Part shown: piece by piece, positions 1-10,331 of the stretch | Layout of the letters: each line of letters begins with the position of its first letter | Numbering within the stretch: the stretch's first letter is position 1 | NCBI GenBank assembly: GCA_964398885.1 | Contig: CAYNOU010000035.1 | Location: 1 to 25,223 of the forward strand | Direction of reading: 5' to 3' | Origin: JAGMCF01 sp964398885 | Lineage (GTDB): Bacteria; Cloacimonadota; Cloacimonadia; JGIOTU-2 | DNA: 25,223 bases | The notes under the pieces: generated by a model | What the model was told of the DNA's origin: nothing | What the model saw: only the letters and a program-made list of their open reading frames with translations | The model's database searches: none | Position numbers and translations under genes: made by a program

Positions 1-92
1 ATTTGGATTTAGAAATTATTGGCTTTATTACTGATTAATATTTCCTGTTTGGTTCCGGCTTGTCCAGGTTAGGTGTTTTAGGTTTACTAATC

Positions 93-123
93 TTAACGAT
101 TTAGAAATTAGTTACATTATAAT
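93..123 (+). promoter_or_regulatory. Possible promoter of the lolC-like gene
   Basis: A perfect TATAAT lies at 118-123, about 40 bases before the start codon. The best -35 candidate is TTAACG at 93-98, with a 19-base spacer that is longer than ideal. The remainder of 1-161 is AT-rich and I see no gene in it. The start codon itself has no clear Shine-Dalgarno sequence. This is a weak inference from motif match only. Confidence 0.3.
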
Positions 124-161
124 TGACAAAAAAATGGAAAATAAAAATTTAAATATTAATA

Positions 162-1436
162 ATGAATTTTCAAAGATTTTTTATAAAGAGATTTTTTAGT
201 TTAAAAGGAAAACGAGATTTTTTTTCTTTTAATGCGATTATATCAATAGTAGGTATTACTATTGGGGTAATATCTCTTACTGTCTCTTTAGCTCTTTTTA
301 GTGGTTATCAGAAGTTGCTTAAAGAAATAATACTTGGTGTTAATGCACATATCTATATTTTAAAATATTCTAATCAAACTATTAATGATAATGAATTTTC
401 TAAGATAAAATCAATTTTAGATACGACAGATGCAGTATTTTCTTATGCACCTTTTATCTATACAGAAGGAATGGCGATTAATCATAAAAAGTCCAGTCCG
501 TCTAGGCTCGGCCTAGCCGAGACTGAAAATAAAATGACTGGTGTTATCTTGCGAGGAATTGATTATGAATCAGAAAGTCAAACTACAAGATTTAATGAAT
601 TTATCAGTAAAGGAAGTTTTATTCAACAGGGAAAATATGGGGTTATTGGAGAAAAAGTAGCCAAAAGACTAAATCTTGAAATAGGTGATACAATTAGCAT
701 TATTACTCCTATGAATGCAGATATAACATTTGCAGGTATAATTCCTAAAAGAGAGTATATAAAGATTTCTGGCATTTTCTCTTCTGGAATGTTTGATTTT
801 GATAATTCACTCCTTTTCCTTAATATAAAAGAATCACAGCAATTCTTAAATATGAATGAACAATATTCTGGCATTGCTGTAAAATTGATTTCTGATGAGA
901 TTCAAAACACATCTATGCATTCTGAATTGTTGTTAAAAAAACTTGGTTATCCATTCAATGTAACTAATTGGATAGAAATTAATAGTAATCTTTTTAGTTT
1001 GTTAAAATTAGAAAAATGGGTGATTTTTATAATTATCGGGCTCATTATTTTAGTAGCCGGATTTGGAATGACAAGTGTACTTGCGATGCATATTTTTGAT
1101 AAAAAAAAGGAAATTGGTATATTAAAAGCAATGGGTGCACAAAACAAGGATATAAAACGAATATTTTTACATAGGAATATTATAATTGGATTTTCGGGAA
1201 TTATCCTGGGTTTATTATTAGGAATAGTATTATCTCAAATATTGACTTATACAGATTTAGTAAAAATTGAAAGTGATGTGTATTTGATTGATAAGTTAAT
1301 CGTTAAGAATAATCCAATAGACTTTGTTTATATAGTAATTGTTTCAGGTTTAATTATTCTCGGTTCAGCATACTTTCCATTAAAAAAGATTGCAAAAATG
1401 GATGCAGTGTCAATAATTAGAGGTACGAAGAAATAA
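162..1436 (+). CDS. LolC/LolE-family lipoprotein-releasing ABC transporter permease
   Basis: This is an inner-membrane subunit of the Lol transporter, which extracts mature lipoproteins from the inner membrane and passes them to the outer-membrane route. The 424-residue protein has the family layout. One membrane segment lies near residues 24-46 (starting at AIISIVGITIGV). A large extracytoplasmic domain follows from about 50 to 275. Three C-terminal membrane segments lie near 285-310, 337-360 and 385-405. The FtsX-domain signature KKEIGILKAMGA, at the cytoplasmic coupling helix, sits near residues 313-323. Length is normal for LolC/E. The next gene encodes the matching ATPase after a 307-base gap. 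A GC-rich palindrome (500-523) sits in frame in the coding sequence and gives the stretch PSRLGLAET, which looks inserted. Whether it is LolC, LolE or a fused homodimer-type subunit cannot be decided here. Confidence 0.88.
   Translation: MNFQRFFIKRFFSLKGKRDFFSFNAIISIVGITIGVISLTVSLALFSGYQKLLKEIILGVNAHIYILKYSNQTINDNEFSKIKSILDTTDAVFSYAPFIYTEGMAINHKKSSPSRLGLAETENKMTGVILRGIDYESESQTTRFNEFISKGSFIQQGKYGVIGEKVAKRLNLEIGDTISIITPMNADITFAGIIPKREYIKISGIFSSGMFDFDNSLLFLNIKESQQFLNMNEQYSGIAVKLISDEIQNTSMHSELLLKKLGYPFNVTNWIEINSNLFSLLKLEKWVIFIIIGLIILVAGFGMTSVLAMHIFDKKKEIGILKAMGAQNKDIKRIFLHRNIIIGFSGIILGLLLGIVLSQILTYTDLVKIESDVYLIDKLIVKNNPIDFVYIVIVSGLIILGSAYFPLKKIAKMDAVSIIRGTKK
500..523. repeat. Palindromic element inside the lolC-like coding sequence
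   Basis: A near-palindrome with outer arms GTCT/AGAC and a perfect inner hairpin CTCGGC-CTA-GCCGAG (507-521). It is much more GC-rich than the surrounding gene. It is read in frame as part of the extracytoplasmic domain. A related hairpin with the same GTCT...GAGAC ends lies outside the gene at 1611-1633. Confidence 0.6.
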
Positions 1437-1743
1437 GAGTGGCTGGCGGAAGAGATAAATTCAATTTAGAATTATGGATTAGGATTTAAAAATATATTTT
1501 CATTTTTTGTACAAATTAAAATTCGTTGTTAATTGATGTTTTCTGTGATTAACAAAAATTAATCTCTATGTTCTCCGAAATGATATCTTGGGGTTGATAT
1601 AAACTACTCCGTCTTAGCTTGACAAGTCGAGACAGATAACTGATGCTAATTATCACAAACTGAGTGTAGATATTGATAAAAAAGTTTGTGTTAGTTTCCC
1701 GATTATATCGGGATTCGTGGCAAAATACTCATAGGAGTAAAAG
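1437..1743. other. Non-coding gap between the permease and ATPase genes, with two palindromes
   Basis: No credible gene is visible in these 307 bases. They hold a hairpin at 1611-1633 (ends GTCT and AGAC, 10 of 11 pairs counting wobbles) and a TCCCGAT-type palindrome at 1697-1713. The separation means the two transporter genes may not share one simple transcript, although they are co-directional. Confidence 0.6.
1697..1713. repeat. TCCCGAT...ATCGGGA palindrome
   Basis: TCCCGATTATATCGGGA, a perfect inverted repeat just upstream of lolD. It is a member of a family found at nine places in this window: here, 3996, 8476, 12738, 13235, 14304, 14440, 17906 and 18951. Confidence 0.75.
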
Positions 1744-2430
1744 ATGATAATAAAAGCTGAAAAAATTTGTAAAATTTATTTTGAAGGCATAAAAGAAAAG
1801 GAACTAATAGTACTTGATAATTTAGATTTTGAAATGGAGAAAGGAAAGATTGTCTCAATTACCGGAATATCCGGTAGTGGGAAGAGCACACTTTTGCATA
1901 TTCTCGGTACACTTGATAAACCAAACAAAGGAAAAATTTATTTTAATGGAAACGATATTGGGAAATTGTCAGATAGAGAATTGGCACGATTTCGTAATAG
2001 AAATATTGGATTTGTATTTCAATTTCATCATCTTTTGCCAGAATTAACATCTATTGAAAATGTTGCAATGCCTATGTTAATTTCCGGGAAATCATATGTT
2101 GAAAGTTTAAGCGCTGCTGATTCGCTACTTTCAAAATTAGATTTATCCGATAGAAAAAATCATTATCCAAATCAATTGAGTGGAGGAGAGCAGCAAAGAA
2201 TTGCTGTGGCAAGAGCATTAATTAATAATCCAGAACTGATTTTAGCAGATGAACCAACTGGAAATCTGGATAAATATCACAGTGAGGAGTTGATAGAGTT
2301 ACTTTGGGAATTAAACAAAATATTTTCAATATCACTTCTGCTCGTTACTCATAATGAAGGTTTAGCAGAAAGGGCAGAAATTTTGTACAAACTCTCAGAT
2401 GGGAAGTTAAAACTTAGAACCCGCTCATAA
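1744..2430 (+). CDS. lolD: LolD-like ABC transporter ATP-binding protein
   Basis: This is the cytoplasmic ATPase that powers lipoprotein release by the LolC/E permease. The 228-residue protein has all nucleotide-binding motifs: Walker A GISGSGKST (residues 41-49), a Q-loop region FQFHHLLPELT, the ABC signature LSGGEQQR (about 145-152), Walker B LILADEP (about 165-171) and the switch histidine in LLVTHNE (about 203). Length matches the LolD/MacB-ATPase group. The start is supported by GGAG at the usual distance (ATAGGAGTAAAAG then ATG). The assignment to LolD rather than another MacB/FtsE-type ATPase rests on the adjoining LolC/E-type gene. Confidence 0.9.
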   Translation: MIIKAEKICKIYFEGIKEKELIVLDNLDFEMEKGKIVSITGISGSGKSTLLHILGTLDKPNKGKIYFNGNDIGKLSDRELARFRNRNIGFVFQFHHLLPELTSIENVAMPMLISGKSYVESLSAADSLLSKLDLSDRKNHYPNQLSGGEQQRIAVARALINNPELILADEPTGNLDKYHSEELIELLWELNKIFSISLLLVTHNEGLAERAEILYKLSDGKLKLRTRS

Positions 2431-2431
2431 A

Positions 2432-2448
2432 GAGCATAGAAAATGCTC
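2432..2448. repeat. Small hairpin between lolD and the TamB-like gene
   Basis: GAGCAT-AGAAA-ATGCTC forms a perfect 6-bp stem directly after the lolD stop codon. No T-run follows, so it is not a convincing intrinsic terminator. It could stabilise the upstream transcript end. Confidence 0.4.
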
Positions 2449-2531
2449 ATATTAAGATATTTTAATGTTTAATATAATTTCAAAATTTCCTGTTTTAACT
2501 TTTAAATTTGGAATTAGCAGATAAATTATAT

Positions 2532-5500
2532 ATGCGAAAAAGAAAATGGCTAATAATTGTTGTAGCAATTCTTTTGCTAATTAATCTTCTATTCTTTCTG
2601 TTTTCTCGCTTTGTTGATATTAAAGCATATATAGCAAATGCTCTTACAGAAAAACTTGGCTCTAAACTAAACGCTGATATTGACTTCAAACGATTCAATT
2701 TTACAACTAAATTTATACAAATTACAGACATTGAGGTTCATAATATACGAAATGAATATAACTTCACTTCCAAGCAATTGTATTTTGAATATAACTTCTG
2801 GGATCTAATTTTAAACCATTTTAATATAACAAAAGCTATAAGAAGAATAAGATGTTTTTCACCAATATTTTCATATAATATTCAACCTGAAAAAATGAAG
2901 GAGAATATTGGTAATTACGAGATTGAAAATTTTTTAAAACAACTTAGTTATATTTCAATAATAAATGGAACAACTAATATAAAATGTGAAAAGAAACTTA
3001 AGTTTCATGAAATGCTGAATTTTGTTAAGTTGAAATTAGAAAAAGACGGGGACCAATGGAAAATTAATTTTTCAGCGGAGCATCCAGATGATAAAGGAAA
3101 AGTAGACATATCTGGAGTCTATGAAAAGGAAAGTTCTGATTTTGATGTGTCAATGAGTGACTTCACACTCCCACAAATTGAAATCAATAAGATGAAACTT
3201 CAGAATGGTAAGATAAATATGATGCTGCCGATAAGAAATGGGAAAATAGATTCTGGAATGCTTTCAGTAGATTCCCTTAATTTGGAAATTGAGGACCAAA
3301 CAATTTTTGCAAGTGATATAAATTGCAAGTTGTATGAAAATGAATTAGTTTTTAATAAAGAGGCTAAAATAAGTTGGTATAATTATGATAGTTTTATCAC
3401 TGGCAAAATAATTAACTATCTTACAAAGGATCCAGAATTTGATTTAAAGATTCGCTCCGATGATATTGATATGGGAAAATTTAGTCCAGGAATAAATGGT
3501 ATTTTATCATTTAAAGGCAAGATAAAGGACAAATTCAGTAATTATAGAATTGAATTAAAGTATCAATGCCCATCAATTAAAGCTTATTCGCAAAATATTA
3601 AGAATTTATCAGGAAATGTTTCTTATCAAGGTGACATAGTTGACTTCCATTCTGGCAGATTCATAGTAAAAGATAACCCAGTAAATTTTTTAGGCAATAT
3701 TACTTTAAATAAAAATAATTTAAAAGATTCTGGAATCAAGTTTAGATTATCAGCCGCTCAATTTCAATACCCATTTAAAAACCTGGAATTCAATGGCAAT
3801 GTAGCTGCCCAATTATCGGGCAATATAAAAAATCCCGGGATAGTAGCAGATATTTCTGAACTTGAATTATCTAAACAGATTATTGATTTAAATCATTTAA
3901 GTGGAAAAATAAAATTGATTGATAATAAACTAATGTTTGCATTTCATAATTCTGATTACTCAATTATATTATCAGGTCAAGGAAATAATCTACTTTCCCG
4001 ACCTGTCGGGATTGAATTTTCAATAAACATTAAAAGTGATAATCTCTCGTTAAATGAATTATGTAGAGATAGATTTAGATGGTTGCAAGAGTTTGAACCT
4101 AATTTAGATTCAGATATAAATATTTCAATGAGCTCTGAAAATGTGAACTGGAATGGACTTTTAAATTTTCCAGAACAAAAAAATAATCATATCAATGGTA
4201 AGATTATTTTATCAGGAAATTATCCATTAGAAAGTGAAAATAATAAAGGAATTATAAAATTACATTCTGATAGTTTAAGAATTCAGGATAAAAATTATTC
4301 ATTAAATTGTATAGCAACAACTCATGCAGATTCTATTCTCTTGAAAGAAATTTCCATTGATGATGCTATTTTTCTTACAGGAAAACTTACTCTACCGATA
4401 AATAATAAAAGGACCTTTTATTATAAAGGTTCTATGCAGTTGACTGCTCTTTCAATTAACAAAGTTAACAATATTTTCTCTTTGTCTGATGATAGACAAG
4501 AAATTTTGGGTAATATTAATGGAAGAATAGAATTTGCGAGCAATGCAGATACTCTTATAACTGGCAATATACAAGTTGATAGCCTTTTATTTAATGATAA
4601 AATTAGTCCATTAGGTGCATATTTGTCATTTGACTTAAACAGCACAAAATTGTTAAACTTTAATAATATTAAGATACATAATGATAAAAAGGATATATTT
4701 GAAGGGAATGCAAGCATTTCTTTATCTAACAGAAATTTATTTAATCTATATGGCAAAGGAAATAACATCAATATAAAAAATGACTTATTGGATGCACCTG
4801 TTTATGGTGTTGGAGATTACGAAATACTTGCCACAGGAACTTTACACAAGCCAAGACTTCTTTGCAATTTTGATTTAAAAGATGGTAAAATATTTACAAC
4901 AAAGTATGATACTTTATCTGCCCAATTTTTTCAGGATAATGAAATTTTTTATCTAAATAACTTTAAAATTGTTAAAGCAGAGAGATATAAAGCAACAGCC
5001 AAAGGAAACTATAGTTACAACTTTTTTGAAAAGCAATTTTATGATAACCCTGACGGACTTAATATATCAATTGAAGGAGATTATCTTTCAATAATTGCTG
5101 ATTATTTAGATGATATCAAACAAGCATCAGGTATCACAAAGTTAAATCTGACATTAGCGACTAAAGAGAAAAAGGTCGTATTGAAATCAGGAGAATTGAA
5201 CATTAAAGATAGTGAGATGCAGATAAAAGGTCAACCAGAAAGATTAAAAGAAATAAATCTACATGCAGATTTGGCTGAGAATCAGATTAAAAAATTAGAA
5301 GGGTCAATAAAAATTGGTGATGGAAAATTATTAATATCAAATAGTTTTGAGGATGAATCTAAAAACATTAACATTGGCGGGCTTAAACTTGGAACTATTC
5401 TCTTAACAACTGACAAGAAAGGAGTTTCTGTTCATATACCTGATTATATGCCAGAAAGAGCATTGGTTGACATTCAATTAAAAGGTTTTAAAGATGAATT

Positions 5501-6572
5501 TTTTAGAATTTATAATGAAGACGATGCTTTCAAATTTTCTGGTAAGATTCTTCTTGCAAATGGCAGGATTATAAATCCCCCGCGTAAAGCTGGAACTAAT
5601 TTATTTAGTTCTGATGTGCCAATAAATTGTAATTTTGATTTAGTTTTTCAAAAAAATATGTGGTTTACTTATAATGCCTTAAATCTTTATATTGATCATG
5701 ATAATTTTATAAGCTTTCGCACAAATTCTGAGACTGGGAAAACTGATATTTTCTTTGATGCTAACTCCCATAGAGGTGAAATTAGATTGTTTGGCGAAAC
5801 ATTCAAGGTTGATGATGTGGAAATAAAGAAAGGTCAATTTGATAAAAGAATTCAAATTAACGCTGACTTCCAAAAGAAAACCCCTGATGGTTCTACGATA
5901 TACTTAAATTTGACATCTGCAGAGGAAAATAAATTAGGTGAAAAAGCTTATCCATCTGATTATGGTAATTTTAGAATTACACTTTATAGTGATAATCCAA
6001 AAGATGTTACTATGCTCAGCATCTTATCAAAACTTCATTATGGAAAAGATATTGGAGAGCTCTCAGAAGAAGAAAGAAATAATCTATATCGCGAAGAAGC
6101 AATTAAGATTGCAAGTGATGAGTTAGGAAATCTATTGTTTGGTTCAATACTGATGCCTGTTGAAAGTACAATCAGACAATTTCTTGGTTTAGATTTCTTC
6201 AGGCTTAAGACTGGCTTTATGGGAAATATTATGCGGGAGAGTGGCTTGATAATTTCTGAAGAGGATTTAATGCCAGAAACTGAGCCTGAATCTCAATTTG
6301 AGAGGATTTCGGAATTGAGTAAAGATATTATCCTTGAAAATCTATCCGTTACTATGGGAAAATATATTACACCTAATTGGTATATAAACTATGAAGCTTT
6401 AGTTCAAAAAGAATTGACATCAAGTAAGGCAATCAAAATTGGAGTACAGCACGAAATATCTTTTAGGTATGATTTACCTTTTAATTTCCGTCTGACATAT
6501 CTTTGTAGATTTTCTCCTATTACAGGTGATGACATACAAAGGATTTCGCTTGAAACAGTTATTAATTTTTGA
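2532..6572 (+). CDS. TamB-like (DUF490) translocation/assembly protein
   Basis: This is a very large AsmA/TamB-superfamily envelope protein. Family members are anchored in the inner membrane and span the periplasm as a long beta-groove, and they are linked to outer-membrane protein assembly or lipid transport. I chose ATG at 2532 (start MRKRKWLIIVVAILLL) because it puts the signal anchor at the N-terminus. The frame is also open from a TTG at 2508. The body (about residues 40-1150) is beta-rich and repetitive, with many alternating hydrophobic NG/SG strands. The C-terminal ~250 residues (around GNLLFGSILMPVESTI to the final phenylalanine) match the DUF490 position. The gene ends in TGA. It is convergent with the rRNA operon. 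It may be co-transcribed with lolD (about 100-base gap). A palindrome at 3996-4011 is read in frame. Function is inferred from architecture. Confidence 0.8.
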   Translation: MRKRKWLIIVVAILLLINLLFFLFSRFVDIKAYIANALTEKLGSKLNADIDFKRFNFTTKFIQITDIEVHNIRNEYNFTSKQLYFEYNFWDLILNHFNITKAIRRIRCFSPIFSYNIQPEKMKENIGNYEIENFLKQLSYISIINGTTNIKCEKKLKFHEMLNFVKLKLEKDGDQWKINFSAEHPDDKGKVDISGVYEKESSDFDVSMSDFTLPQIEINKMKLQNGKINMMLPIRNGKIDSGMLSVDSLNLEIEDQTIFASDINCKLYENELVFNKEAKISWYNYDSFITGKIINYLTKDPEFDLKIRSDDIDMGKFSPGINGILSFKGKIKDKFSNYRIELKYQCPSIKAYSQNIKNLSGNVSYQGDIVDFHSGRFIVKDNPVNFLGNITLNKNNLKDSGIKFRLSAAQFQYPFKNLEFNGNVAAQLSGNIKNPGIVADISELELSKQIIDLNHLSGKIKLIDNKLMFAFHNSDYSIILSGQGNNLLSRPVGIEFSINIKSDNLSLNELCRDRFRWLQEFEPNLDSDINISMSSENVNWNGLLNFPEQKNNHINGKIILSGNYPLESENNKGIIKLHSDSLRIQDKNYSLNCIATTHADSILLKEISIDDAIFLTGKLTLPINNKRTFYYKGSMQLTALSINKVNNIFSLSDDRQEILGNINGRIEFASNADTLITGNIQVDSLLFNDKISPLGAYLSFDLNSTKLLNFNNIKIHNDKKDIFEGNASISLSNRNLFNLYGKGNNINIKNDLLDAPVYGVGDYEILATGTLHKPRLLCNFDLKDGKIFTTKYDTLSAQFFQDNEIFYLNNFKIVKAERYKATAKGNYSYNFFEKQFYDNPDGLNISIEGDYLSIIADYLDDIKQASGITKLNLTLATKEKKVVLKSGELNIKDSEMQIKGQPERLKEINLHADLAENQIKKLEGSIKIGDGKLLISNSFEDESKNINIGGLKLGTILLTTDKKGVSVHIPDYMPERALVDIQLKGFKDEFFRIYNEDDAFKFSGKILLANGRIINPPRKAGTNLFSSDVPINCNFDLVFQKNMWFTYNALNLYIDHDNFISFRTNSETGKTDIFFDANSHRGEIRLFGETFKVDDVEIKKGQFDKRIQINADFQKKTPDGSTIYLNLTSAEENKLGEKAYPSDYGNFRITLYSDNPKDVTMLSILSKLHYGKDIGELSEEERNNLYREEAIKIASDELGNLLFGSILMPVESTIRQFLGLDFFRLKTGFMGNIMRESGLIISEEDLMPETEPESQFERISELSKDIILENLSVTMGKYITPNWYINYEALVQKELTSSKAIKIGVQHEISFRYDLPFNFRLTYLCRFSPITGDDIQRISLETVINF
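3996..4011. repeat. TCCCGAC/GTCGGGA palindrome inside the TamB-like gene
   Basis: TCCCGACCTGTCGGGA has a perfect 7-bp stem and belongs to the same TCCCGA...TCGGGA family seen in intergenic gaps. Here it is translated as SRPVGI within a beta-rich stretch. Confidence 0.5.
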
Positions 6573-6739
6573 TATTGTAAAAGAATGATGTAAGATACTA
6601 TATTATTTTCTATTACTTTGGATAATTACCATATAATTAAATATACCTCTTATTAGTAAAGACAGTTTTGTCCTCTTATAATGGGTTAGGAATTGAATCG
6701 TTTATAAGTATGTAAAATTTTTTAACTCAAGACTTTTTG

Positions 6740-6891
<152 letters not shown>

Positions 6892-7218
6892 AAAAATTGT
6901 AGTGATTAAAGTAAAAGGAAAAGAGTAAGGCTTTGACCAATTAGTATTACTCGGCTAAATTCATTACTGAACTTACACCTGTAACCTATCAACCTTGTAG
7001 TCTCCAAGGGGTCTTAAAGATGTCTAATCTTAGAGTTGGCTTCCCGCTTATATGCTTTCAGCAGTTATCCATTCCAGACTTAGCTATCCGGCGATGCAAC
7101 TGGCGTCACAACCGGTTCACCAGAGGTCTGTCCTCATCGGTCCTCTCGTACTAAATGAGGCTCTCTTCAAACATCTATCGCCCACGAAGGATAGGGACCA
7201 AACTGTCTCGCGACGTTT

Positions 7219-7272
<54 letters not shown>

Positions 7273-7276
7273 TTTC

Positions 7277-7316
<40 letters not shown>

Positions 7317-7345
7317 AACTTCGTCGATATGAACTCTCGGAAGTT

Positions 7346-7381
<36 letters not shown>

Positions 7382-7450
7382 AAGCTATCCCCCTTCCATA
7401 CAGAGAGATAGGATCACTAAGACCTGGTTTCCCATCTGTTCGACCCGTCG

Positions 7451-7486
<36 letters not shown>

Positions 7487-7536
7487 ATGCGTGGTTACCA
7501 ATCACGCTGAGGGAACCTTTGTGCGCCTCCGTTACT

Positions 7537-7569
<33 letters not shown>

Positions 7570-7722
7570 TTCAGACACTGTTCTCATACCTCATAAAGGC
7601 ACGAGTTAGTACCTCAATATTATAAGGGTGGTATTTCAAGGTTGGCTCCATTCCGACTTGCGTCGGAACTTCACAGCCTCCCACCTATCCTACACATATA
7701 ACACCAAAGTACAATATCAAAA

Positions 7723-7754
<32 letters not shown>

Positions 7755-7820
7755 TTCGCGGGTAGGCGGCATCTTCACCGCCACTGCAATTTCACCGAGT
7801 CCCTGGTTGAGACAGCGCCC

Positions 7821-7853
<33 letters not shown>

Positions 7854-7892
7854 CATATTACTCCCCTGTTTCCAGAGGTATAGACTATATCA

Positions 7893-8351
7893 TCATCTTA
7901 ACTTGATACTTTTCAAAATAAAATCTTGAGAATATTTACGAATTCCAGAAGGATTCATATGAAAAGCAAGTTTAACAATCTCTGCAAAACCCTTGCTTGT
8001 TAAATGTTCTTTTCTATAGATCTTTTTACAAGTCTCCGCAAAAATCTCAAAATCTTTCTGCTTATTTGATAATAAAGGATATTCTTCAAAGTGAGGAATA
8101 ACTTTTTCAATTAGAACTCTTATACTCCTTATTTCATACTTCAATGTATTATCAGAGCGATCAGGTCTAATTGTTCCATAGTCAAAATATTCTTTAAGTA
8201 AATTTAGGACTTCAGCCCGATTGTAATTTTGACTAACGGAGAAGCTTGGTCTTACTTCCCAGCCTAACAAATGCCTTTTGCTTGGCGAAAAAGAGACACA
8301 AAAACTTCCTTCTCCATCTACATAACCTGATAAATAAGACATAATATCCAT
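7893..8351 (-). CDS. LAGLIDADG homing endonuclease encoded in the 23S intron
   Basis: A 152-residue protein with a single LAGLIDADG motif, LSGYVDGEGSF, at residues 6-16. The final acidic residue supplies the metal-binding position. Single-motif enzymes of about 160 residues (I-CreI type) act as homodimers. They cut the intronless 23S allele at the insertion site and so spread the intron, and some also assist splicing. The start ATG is preceded by AAAGGATGATAA, a usable ribosome-binding site. The frame is complete with no visible disruption, so the element may still be mobile. It sits entirely within the P8 part of the intron. Confidence 0.9.
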   Translation of the reverse strand: MDIMSYLSGYVDGEGSFCVSFSPSKRHLLGWEVRPSFSVSQNYNRAEVLNLLKEYFDYGTIRPDRSDNTLKYEIRSIRVLIEKVIPHFEEYPLLSNKQKDFEIFAETCKKIYRKEHLTSKGFAEIVKLAFHMNPSGIRKYSQDFILKSIKLR

Positions 8352-8475
8352 TTATCATCCTTTCTATAAGAATCAAAGTTAAGAGTCCAGCGTATTATGA
8401 TAGCCATAAATTTATCCTGACTAATCAAGATATAAACTATCATCTCGGTTTAAAACCTCAGTCGTTACGGGGTCA

Positions 8476-8493
8476 TCCCGATTATAATCGGGA
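8476..8493. repeat. TCCCGAT...ATCGGGA palindrome inside the group I intron
   Basis: TCCCGATTATAATCGGGA, a perfect palindrome located between the P4-P6 strands of the intron, where it would extend a peripheral helix without touching the core. Confidence 0.7.
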
Positions 8494-8599
8494 GACTTCC
8501 CACGGTATAGCCCTCAGCATTGCCTGCAATTTTCTGTTAGAGTTCTACCGTTATTAGCTGGATTTGCTTAAGAAATCACTTTCTTAAGGGGCAATTATT

Positions 8600-8631
<32 letters not shown>

Positions 8632-9453
8632 AATTATAGTTATTGCCGCCGTTTACCGGGGCTTCATTTCTGACCTTTGCGAAGATATCGCTATCTCCAC
8701 TAAGCCATCCATTTAACCTTCCGGCACCGGGCAGGTGTCAGTCTATATACTTTGTATTGCTACTTTGCATAGACCTGTGTTTTTGATAAACAGTCGCTTG
8801 GGCCTTTTCACTGCAACCATCGAAAGCTCTGAGTGCAAGACCCTTCACCTTCAATGGCACCCCTTCTTCCGAAGTTACGGGGTAATTTTGCCTAGTTCCT
8901 TAACCAGAGTTAACTCGAACACCTTAGGATACTCTCCTCGTCTACCTGTGTCGGTTTGCGGTACGGACCGATATAGATTAATCGCTTAGAGATTATTTCT
9001 TGGCAGCTTTGTAAAGGAACTTCTGTCACTTATGTGACTCGTATTAGCTTCTCGGTAATAGATAAGTGGATTTTCCTGCTCATCCTACCTACCGACTTAA
9101 ATCTGGATTTCCAACACCAGACTTCCTCGCATTACTGCGTCATCCCATCACTATCTATATCGGGTAGCAGAATTTTAACTGCTTTCCCATCAAATACGCC
9201 TTTCGGCCTCTTCTTAGGGACCGACTAACCCTGAGCAGATTAACTTTACTCAGGAAACCTTAGACTTTCGGTGGACCGATTTCTCATCGGTCTTATCACT
9301 ACTCATGCCGGCATAATCTCTTCTGATAGCTCCAGCATACCTTTCGATACACCTTCACAGCCTTACAGAATGCTCTCCTACCACACCGTTGCTTCGCAAC
9401 GGCATCCATAGCTTCGGTAATACACTTAGTCCCGATCATCTTTGGTGCAAAAC

Positions 9454-9487
<34 letters not shown>

Positions 9488-10331
9488 TGAATGGCTGCTT
9501 CTAAGCCAACATCCTGGCTGTTTTTGCAATTTAACATCCTTAATCACTTAGTGTATATTTTGGGACCTTAGCTGATGGTCTGGGGTGTTTCCCTTTTGCC
9601 TATGGAGCTTATCCCCCATAGACTGTCTCCTATACATCAATTAACGGCATTCTTAGTTTGAATGGGTTTGGTAATCTTTTAGGATCCCTAGTCCAATCAG
9701 TGCTTTACCTCCGTTAATCTAATATAAGGCCCTACCTAAATAGGTTTCGGAGAGAACCAGATATCTCCGAGTTTGTTTGGCCTTTCACCCCTACTCACAG
9801 CTCATCCAATGACTTTTCAACGTCAACTGGTTCGGTCCTCCAGCTTGTGTTACCAAGCCTTCAACCTGGCCATGAGTAGATCACTCGGTTTCGGGTCTAC
9901 TCAAGACAACTTTACGCCCTATTCAGACTCGCTTTCGCTTTGGCTCCATCCGTATCGGACTTAACCTTGCTGTCTAAAGTAACTCGCCGGCTCATTATAC
10001 AAAAGGCACGCCGTTGCCTTCCACATACCGAAGTATGTTTCCAGTTCCGACTGATTTTATGCAAACGGTTTCAGGTACTATTTCACTCCCCTCCCGGGGT
10101 GCTTTTCACCTTTCCCTCACGGTACTCGTTCACTATCGGTAGTTAGATCATATTTAGCCTTACCAGATGGTCCTGGCAGATTCAGACAGGATTCCACGTG
10201 TCCCGCCCTACTTGGGATACCTAAAATCTCGCTATCATTATTTCGTTTACAGGGTTATCACCTTCTTTGACCTAGCTTTCCAGCAAAGTTCAACTATAAA
10301 TTCAGCGAAATATATCTTAGGTCCCGCTACC

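Noticed and set aside
2508..2531. TTG at 2508 as the TamB-like start
   Set aside because: It would put eight polar residues ahead of the signal anchor and has no ribosome-binding site. ATG at 2532 gives a standard MRKRK-hydrophobic start.
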